From the NCBI GenBank assembly GCA_017561085.1, contig JAFZDQ010000127.1, forward strand, positions 20,936 to 84,935: a stretch of DNA of 64,000 nt. The letters are read 5' to 3'. The notes below the pieces were generated by a model, which worked only from the letters and a program-made list of their open reading frames with translations, did no database searches and was not told the DNA's origin. The first letter of the stretch is position 1. Every line of letters begins with the position of its first letter. The position numbers and the translations under genes are program-made. Positions 59,970 through 64,000 of the stretch are shown here, piece after piece. Source of the stretch: Lachnospiraceae bacterium. Lineage in GTDB: Bacteria; Bacillota; Clostridia; Lachnospirales; Lachnospiraceae.

Positions 59970-62012
59970 ATGAATTCATATGTATTTGGGAAACCGGTTA
60001 ATAAACTGATACACGGCGGGGATTACAATCCGGAACAATGGTTAAGTCGTCCGGATATCTTGGAAAAAGATATAGAATATATGAAACAGGCGGGGATAAA
60101 TGAAGCAACGCTTGGCGTATTTTCATGGGCAATGTACGAACCGAAAGAAGGAGAATTCCACTTTGACTGGCTAGTGCAGATTATGGATAATTTGTACCAA
60201 AACGGAATATCTACCATTCTTGCCACACCGTCAGCAGCCAGACCGGTTTGGCTGGACCATAAGTATCCGGAAGTAATGCGCGTGGACGGAATGGGAAACC
60301 GCAACAGACATGGGTTTAGACACAACCATTGTATGTCATCAGAGTTGTATCGGGAAAAGGTAAGCTTGATTATCCGAAAATTGGCGGAAGCAGTAGGTGA
60401 TCATCCGGGACTGTTGATGTGGCATATTTCCAATGAATTCGGAGGAGAATGCTATTGCGATAAATGTAAAAGTAAGTTTCAAGAGTATTTAAGAAGACGT
60501 TTTCATAATGATATCGAAGAACTGAATCATGAGTGGTGGACTACCTTTTGGAGTGCACGATATTCAGATTTTTCAGAAATTGAGCCGCCCTATAATAACG
60601 GACAGACAGCAATCATGGGCTTAAACCTGGAATGGAAAAGATTCACGACACGGAATTATGAGGATTATATGTCGGTGGAGATTGATGCGGTAAGAGCGTA
60701 CTCACCCAAGAAGGATATTCCGATAACGACCAATTTTATGGGTAGATTTTATGGAATAGATTACAGGGTTTTGGCTAAGAAGATAGACGCCATATCCTGG
60801 GACAGTTACCCGGCTTTTCATAATGATTTTGAAAGCTATGCAGATACGATGTTTTCGGCGGCTTTTGATAATGCCATTATGAAAGGAATGAAAAAGGATA
60901 AGCCCTTTTTACTTATGGAAAGTGCACCCGGACTGGTAAACTGGATGCAGTATAACAAGTTGAAACGGCCCGGTGTTCACGAGCAATTTGCTGTCCAGAC
61001 CATTGCCAGCGGTTCTGATTCCGTGCAATATTTTCAAATGCGGAAATCAAGGGGCGCTGCGGAACAGTTCCACGGTGCGTTAATTGATCACATCGGAACG
61101 AACGATACGAGAATATTTAAAGAAGTAGCCAAGACGGGAGAGGTTCTTTCGAAACTGGCAGAGGTGGAAGGTTCTCTAAAGAAAAATGAGGCTGCCGTTA
61201 TTTTTGAATGGGATAACTGGTGGGCAATTGACGGCGCGGGAGCATTTAGCCGTAATACCAAAAAGTATGACACCGTTTGCAGGGACTATTGGGTGAAACT
61301 GATGGAGTTTGGTGTTGAGCCGGATGTTATTTCTACAGAGGACTCTCTGGATAATTACAAGCTGGTGATTGTTCCGATGCTCTTTATGCTGAAGGATAAT
61401 ATCGCGCAAAAACTGACAGATTTTGTAGAAAAAGGCGGTATACTGCTTGTAACTTATATAACCGGTTATGTGAACGAAAATTGTTTGTGCTATCAGGGCG
61501 GTTTTCCGGGAGATGGCTTAAGCAAGCTTGTTGGTGTAATTAGTGAAGAAATCGATACTTTGTATCCCAGTGACCGGAACGGAATCCGCATAACCGAAGA
61601 TGATACCGTATGGGAAGTGAAGGATTATGCAGAGATTTTGCGAGTTGCGGATGCAGAAGTTTTGGGTAGATATACGGATGATTTTTATAAGGATATGCCG
61701 GCATTGACCTGTAAGAAATACGGACCGGGCAAAGCATATTATCAGGCGGCAAGATGCTCTCTTTCTCAGATGGACGGATTCTTCGAAAAGTTATTGAAGG
61801 AAGCACAAGTTGAGACAAAGCTATTGCCGGCCGGAATTGAATACCATAGACGATACGGCAAGGATAGCATGTTTGAATTTTATTTGAACCTGTCAGAAGA
61901 GGTAATTACATTAAAGGATATTTGTGGAGAAAACATGATTTCCGGAGAGCAGACAGACGGTTCTGTGGTATTGGAGCCGAAAGGATATCTGGTGGTGAAA
62001 AGAACAAGGTGA
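59970..62012 (+). CDS. Beta-galactosidase, glycoside hydrolase family 42
   Basis: A 680-aa cytoplasmic enzyme cleaving beta-galactosides. The TIM barrel opens HGGDYNPEQWLSRPDILEKDI. Acid/base Glu156 lies in MWHISNEFGGECYC and nucleophile Glu317 in FLLMESAPG. Cys121, Cys161, Cys163 and Cys166 form the structural zinc site typical of GH42. The trimerisation domain (about 395-600) and C-terminal beta domain are present. No transporter or regulator is adjacent. Some GH42 enzymes also cleave arabinosides. GAAGGAGAAACTTACT precedes the ATG. Confidence 0.94.
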   Translation: MNSYVFGKPVNKLIHGGDYNPEQWLSRPDILEKDIEYMKQAGINEATLGVFSWAMYEPKEGEFHFDWLVQIMDNLYQNGISTILATPSAARPVWLDHKYPEVMRVDGMGNRNRHGFRHNHCMSSELYREKVSLIIRKLAEAVGDHPGLLMWHISNEFGGECYCDKCKSKFQEYLRRRFHNDIEELNHEWWTTFWSARYSDFSEIEPPYNNGQTAIMGLNLEWKRFTTRNYEDYMSVEIDAVRAYSPKKDIPITTNFMGRFYGIDYRVLAKKIDAISWDSYPAFHNDFESYADTMFSAAFDNAIMKGMKKDKPFLLMESAPGLVNWMQYNKLKRPGVHEQFAVQTIASGSDSVQYFQMRKSRGAAEQFHGALIDHIGTNDTRIFKEVAKTGEVLSKLAEVEGSLKKNEAAVIFEWDNWWAIDGAGAFSRNTKKYDTVCRDYWVKLMEFGVEPDVISTEDSLDNYKLVIVPMLFMLKDNIAQKLTDFVEKGGILLVTYITGYVNENCLCYQGGFPGDGLSKLVGVISEEIDTLYPSDRNGIRITEDDTVWEVKDYAEILRVADAEVLGRYTDDFYKDMPALTCKKYGPGKAYYQAARCSLSQMDGFFEKLLKEAQVETKLLPAGIEYHRRYGKDSMFEFYLNLSEEVITLKDICGENMISGEQTDGSVVLEPKGYLVVKRTR

Positions 62013-62016
62013 GAAG

Positions 62017-62916
62017 ATGAAAATAGGTGTTATTTCGGATATACATAGCAATATCGTTGCCTTAAAGGCGTGCACCTCATATATGGAGTCGGTTTCCTGT
62101 GAGGAGTATTTGTTTCTCGGGGATTATGTTTCCGATACGCCATACGCCCGGGAGACCATGGACTTTTTGTATGATTTTAGGGAAAAGCATCCTTGCCGGT
62201 TCCTGAGAGGAAACCGTGAGGAATATATGTTGTCCCAAAGGGAGGCACTTGCAAATAACCGGGAGCAGGAAAGATGGTTATGGAATTCTGCCAGCGGAAA
62301 TTTGTTATTTACCTATGAGCAATTAACGGAAAAAGATTTCGACTTTTTTCAGAGCCTGCCCATTACATTTCGATATGAAAAGGAAAACTACCCGGCAATC
62401 ACCTGTTGTCACGGTTCACCGGAAAGTGCCAGAGAACTGCTGCAGCTTACGGGAGGGAACACAAAGGCGTGGCTTGAGAAAATAGACACTGAATATATGC
62501 TTTGTGCCCATACCCATTTTCCCGGAGAAATGCAGTATGAAGGGAAAACCTACTTTAACACCGGTTGTGTGGGGATTGCCATTAGTGACTGCGGATTTGC
62601 ACAATGTATGATTTTAGAGGATGTTTGGGAAGACGGAAAAGCAAAGTGGAGTCCCACATTTCTGAAAATACCTTATGATAATAAAAAAGTAGTAGAAGAT
62701 ATCAAAAACGACGGACTTCTTGATAAAGCCCCCTGGTTTATCAACAGCAATATTCAAATCTTGTTGACCGGTGTGGACAACTCTGCGCAGATGGTAAGCC
62801 TTGCACTGGCCAAGGCTCAAAAAGTAGATAAAGAGGCTGCGTGGCCGAAGATTGAAGAGAAGTATTTTGCAGAGGCCGCAGAAGAATTGGGTATTCCTGA
62901 TTATAGAGGGAAATAG
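62017..62916 (+). CDS. Metallophosphoesterase family protein
   Basis: A 299-aa enzyme with ISDIHSN (residues 6-12), GDYVSD, RGNREEY (GN variant like 52816), CCHGSPES and AHTHFPGE. It shares order and variant motifs with the protein at 52816. The start lies 4 bases after the GH42 stop, suggesting coupling. Its last base overlaps an in-frame GTG of the next gene region. Substrate unknown. Confidence 0.85.
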   Translation: MKIGVISDIHSNIVALKACTSYMESVSCEEYLFLGDYVSDTPYARETMDFLYDFREKHPCRFLRGNREEYMLSQREALANNREQERWLWNSASGNLLFTYEQLTEKDFDFFQSLPITFRYEKENYPAITCCHGSPESARELLQLTGGNTKAWLEKIDTEYMLCAHTHFPGEMQYEGKTYFNTGCVGIAISDCGFAQCMILEDVWEDGKAKWSPTFLKIPYDNKKVVEDIKNDGLLDKAPWFINSNIQILLTGVDNSAQMVSLALAKAQKVDKEAAWPKIEEKYFAEAAEELGIPDYRGK

Positions 62917-62951
62917 TGGAAGGAAGCATTGCATTAGAGGAGATAGATGAT

Positions 62952-63329
62952 ATGTGGTTTTGGTGGTTTATGTTTATATGTAATTTAATAATTCCCTTTT
63001 TATTAATGATTGCAGGGCGAATGATGTGGAAGCATTGCCCTCAAAAGATAAATTATGTATATGGTTATAGAACAAAACGTTCTATGCAGAATATGGATAC
63101 TTGGAAATTTGCGCATGACTATTGCGGACGCCTTTGGTGGAAATTGGGGTGGATAATGTTGCTGCCATCTGTGTTAATACAGATTCCCTTCTTTCATAGT
63201 AATGAGGATGTAGTTGGAGTTGTGGGAGGAATTCTTTGCACAATTCAGGTCGTTATTTTGATAATTTCTATTTTCCCTACGGAAGCCGCATTAAAAAGGA
63301 CATTTTATGATGACGGAACACGAAGATAA
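62952..63329 (+). CDS. SdpI-like immunity-type membrane protein
   Basis: The 125-aa product has three hydrophobic helices (about residues 2-22, 63-81 and 88-110) and the YGYRTKRSMQNMDTWKFAHDYCGRLWW segment, which is the SdpI signature. SdpI gives immunity to SdpC toxin in Bacillus, but most homologues are orphans. I start at ATG 62952 after GAGGAGATAGATGAT rather than GTG 62916. No sdpC is present here. Confidence 0.8.
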   Translation: MWFWWFMFICNLIIPFLLMIAGRMMWKHCPQKINYVYGYRTKRSMQNMDTWKFAHDYCGRLWWKLGWIMLLPSVLIQIPFFHSNEDVVGVVGGILCTIQVVILIISIFPTEAALKRTFYDDGTRR

Positions 63330-63412
63330 ATTTGGGGTATGAAAAGAAACAAATAATGTTTATGATGGCTAAATACCGGAATTATTATAGAGTTAATTTG
63401 TGAGGGGTTAAA

Positions 63413-63754
63413 GTGAACGAACAGGTAAAAGAGTACATAAGTAAATATCCAAGCGAGATGATAGAACGGTTTCAAAAGTTGAGAACACTAATATTTGACA
63501 GTGTTTCAGAAGAACCGGATGAAACATTGTGGGCAAAAATTCCCAGCTATTATGTGGGAGAGGCATTTATAAGACTGATTCCGTTTAAAGACCATATTAA
63601 CGTTGAGGCAAGAGCATTATCTGAGTATCAGGAAGCGTTATCGGACTATAAAATGACACCTAAGGGAATGTTGCAGATCTTTTTAAAAGATGAGGTTCCG
63701 AGTGAAGAGTTGAAGCAGGTATTTGCGAAAACGTTGGGCAGTGAAACCGAGTGA
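63413..63754 (+). CDS. DUF1801-type small protein
   Basis: A 113-aa protein with PSEMIERFQKLRTLIFDSV, ETLWAKIPSYYVGEAFIRLIPFKDHINVE and YKMTPKGMLQIFLKDEVPSE, the DUF1801 (YdhG/iron-chaperone-like fold) pattern. It starts at GTG 63413 after TGAGGGGTTAAA. Function is unknown. Confidence 0.83.
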   Translation: MNEQVKEYISKYPSEMIERFQKLRTLIFDSVSEEPDETLWAKIPSYYVGEAFIRLIPFKDHINVEARALSEYQEALSDYKMTPKGMLQIFLKDEVPSEELKQVFAKTLGSETE

Positions 63755-63772
63755 TAAACTTGAATTGACCGA

Positions 63773-63814
63773 GCTCTTTAGAGCGAGGGATGACAATTGA
63801 ACGGAGTTCAATTG
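63773..63814. repeat. Two small inverted repeats downstream of the DUF1801 gene
   Basis: GCTCT/AGAGC (63773-63784) and CAATTGAAC/GTTCAATTG (63794-63802/63806-63814) lie in the spacer before the last gene. Neither has a T run. Confidence 0.6.
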
Positions 63815-63873
63815 TATGGACTTGATTCAATTAAACAAATTAGAATTTGTATTGATAAGTGATTGGAGAGCAA

Positions 63874-64000
63874 ATGATAACTATTAAAGAATCAACACAT
63901 GATGATATCAGGAATATACAGAACCTTTGGGCTGATGAGGACGTTATGAGGTATATCTGGCCCGGTGGATTACACGAGACAGAAGAAGGCGTACGAGAAT
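63874..64000 (+). CDS. GNAT family N-acetyltransferase, N-terminal fragment
   Basis: Only the first 42 codons are in the window. The start MITIKESTHDDIRNIQNLWADEDVMRYIWP is like that of GNATs such as RimJ/RimL-type proteins. GGAGAGCAA precedes the ATG at 63874. The reading frame runs off the right edge. Confidence 0.65.
   Translation, partial: MITIKESTHDDIRNIQNLWADEDVMRYIWPGGLHETEEGVRE

Noticed and set aside
62952-63329. Functional Sdp killing system
   Set aside because: Only the immunity-type protein is present; sdpC/sdpA/sdpB are not found near.

Overview
The window looks like chromosomal DNA of an endospore-forming member of Clostridia, most likely Lachnospiraceae. The evidence is two spoVA genes, a CIRCE/HrcA-type clpB promoter, AT-rich spacers with strong AGGAGG ribosome binding sites, and a run of families typical of that group (DUF4250, DUF4364, DUF6062, DUF4190, DUF1294). 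No genus can be fixed from sequence reading alone. No tRNA, rRNA, insertion sequence, phage module or CRISPR array was seen.

Region 1 (1-15.4 kb) is housekeeping. It holds the end of gatB, then a threonine/aspartate-family operon (ACT regulator, homoserine dehydrogenase, an AP-superfamily phosphoglycerate-mutase-like protein in the place of homoserine kinase, aspartate kinase). Next come guaB, a complete GGDEF-EAL c-di-GMP protein directly followed by a DHH/DHHA1 nanoRNase-type phosphoesterase, glnS, and a DUF2225 zinc protein.

Region 2 (15.5-32.6 kb) covers envelope, sporulation and stress. It contains a TetR regulator beside a palindrome, a DUF6062 gene with an amber codon at codon 6 of its ribosome-binding-site-linked frame, a divergent spoVAC / MBOAT-SGNH / spoVAD locus, and CIRCE-controlled clpB. 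A small XRE regulator with a palindromic operator follows, then a D,D-carboxypeptidase, a polysaccharide deacetylase, rarA, and a membrane-anchored DUF5722 glycosidase-like protein.

Region 3 (32.7-41.8 kb) runs largely leftward: argG, DUF1294, LytTR response regulator, malic enzyme, YhcC-like radical SAM and DUF4364. argC is divergent from argG across a spacer with four TTGCATA-type repeats. A prolyl-tRNA editing homologue, a GNAT, a divergent ornithine-carbamoyltransferase-like protein and a flavin-binding protein follow.

Region 4 (41.8-64 kb) is accessory. Short cassette-like genes follow one another on the + strand: six GNAT acetyltransferases, three metallophosphoesterases, P-loop kinases, a histidine phosphatase, deaminases, small membrane proteins, proC-dcd-HD, and a GH42 beta-galactosidase. 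Woven into it are the most interesting elements. There are two predicted type I toxin-antitoxin loci, in which a 31-32 aa hydrophobic peptide faces a convergent short RNA through a shared bidirectional terminator. A third copy has kept only the antitoxin RNA; that copy and the complete one form about 175-bp direct repeats bracketing a two-gene module. A four-copy 61-bp tandem hairpin array and a 146-bp nested palindrome are also present.
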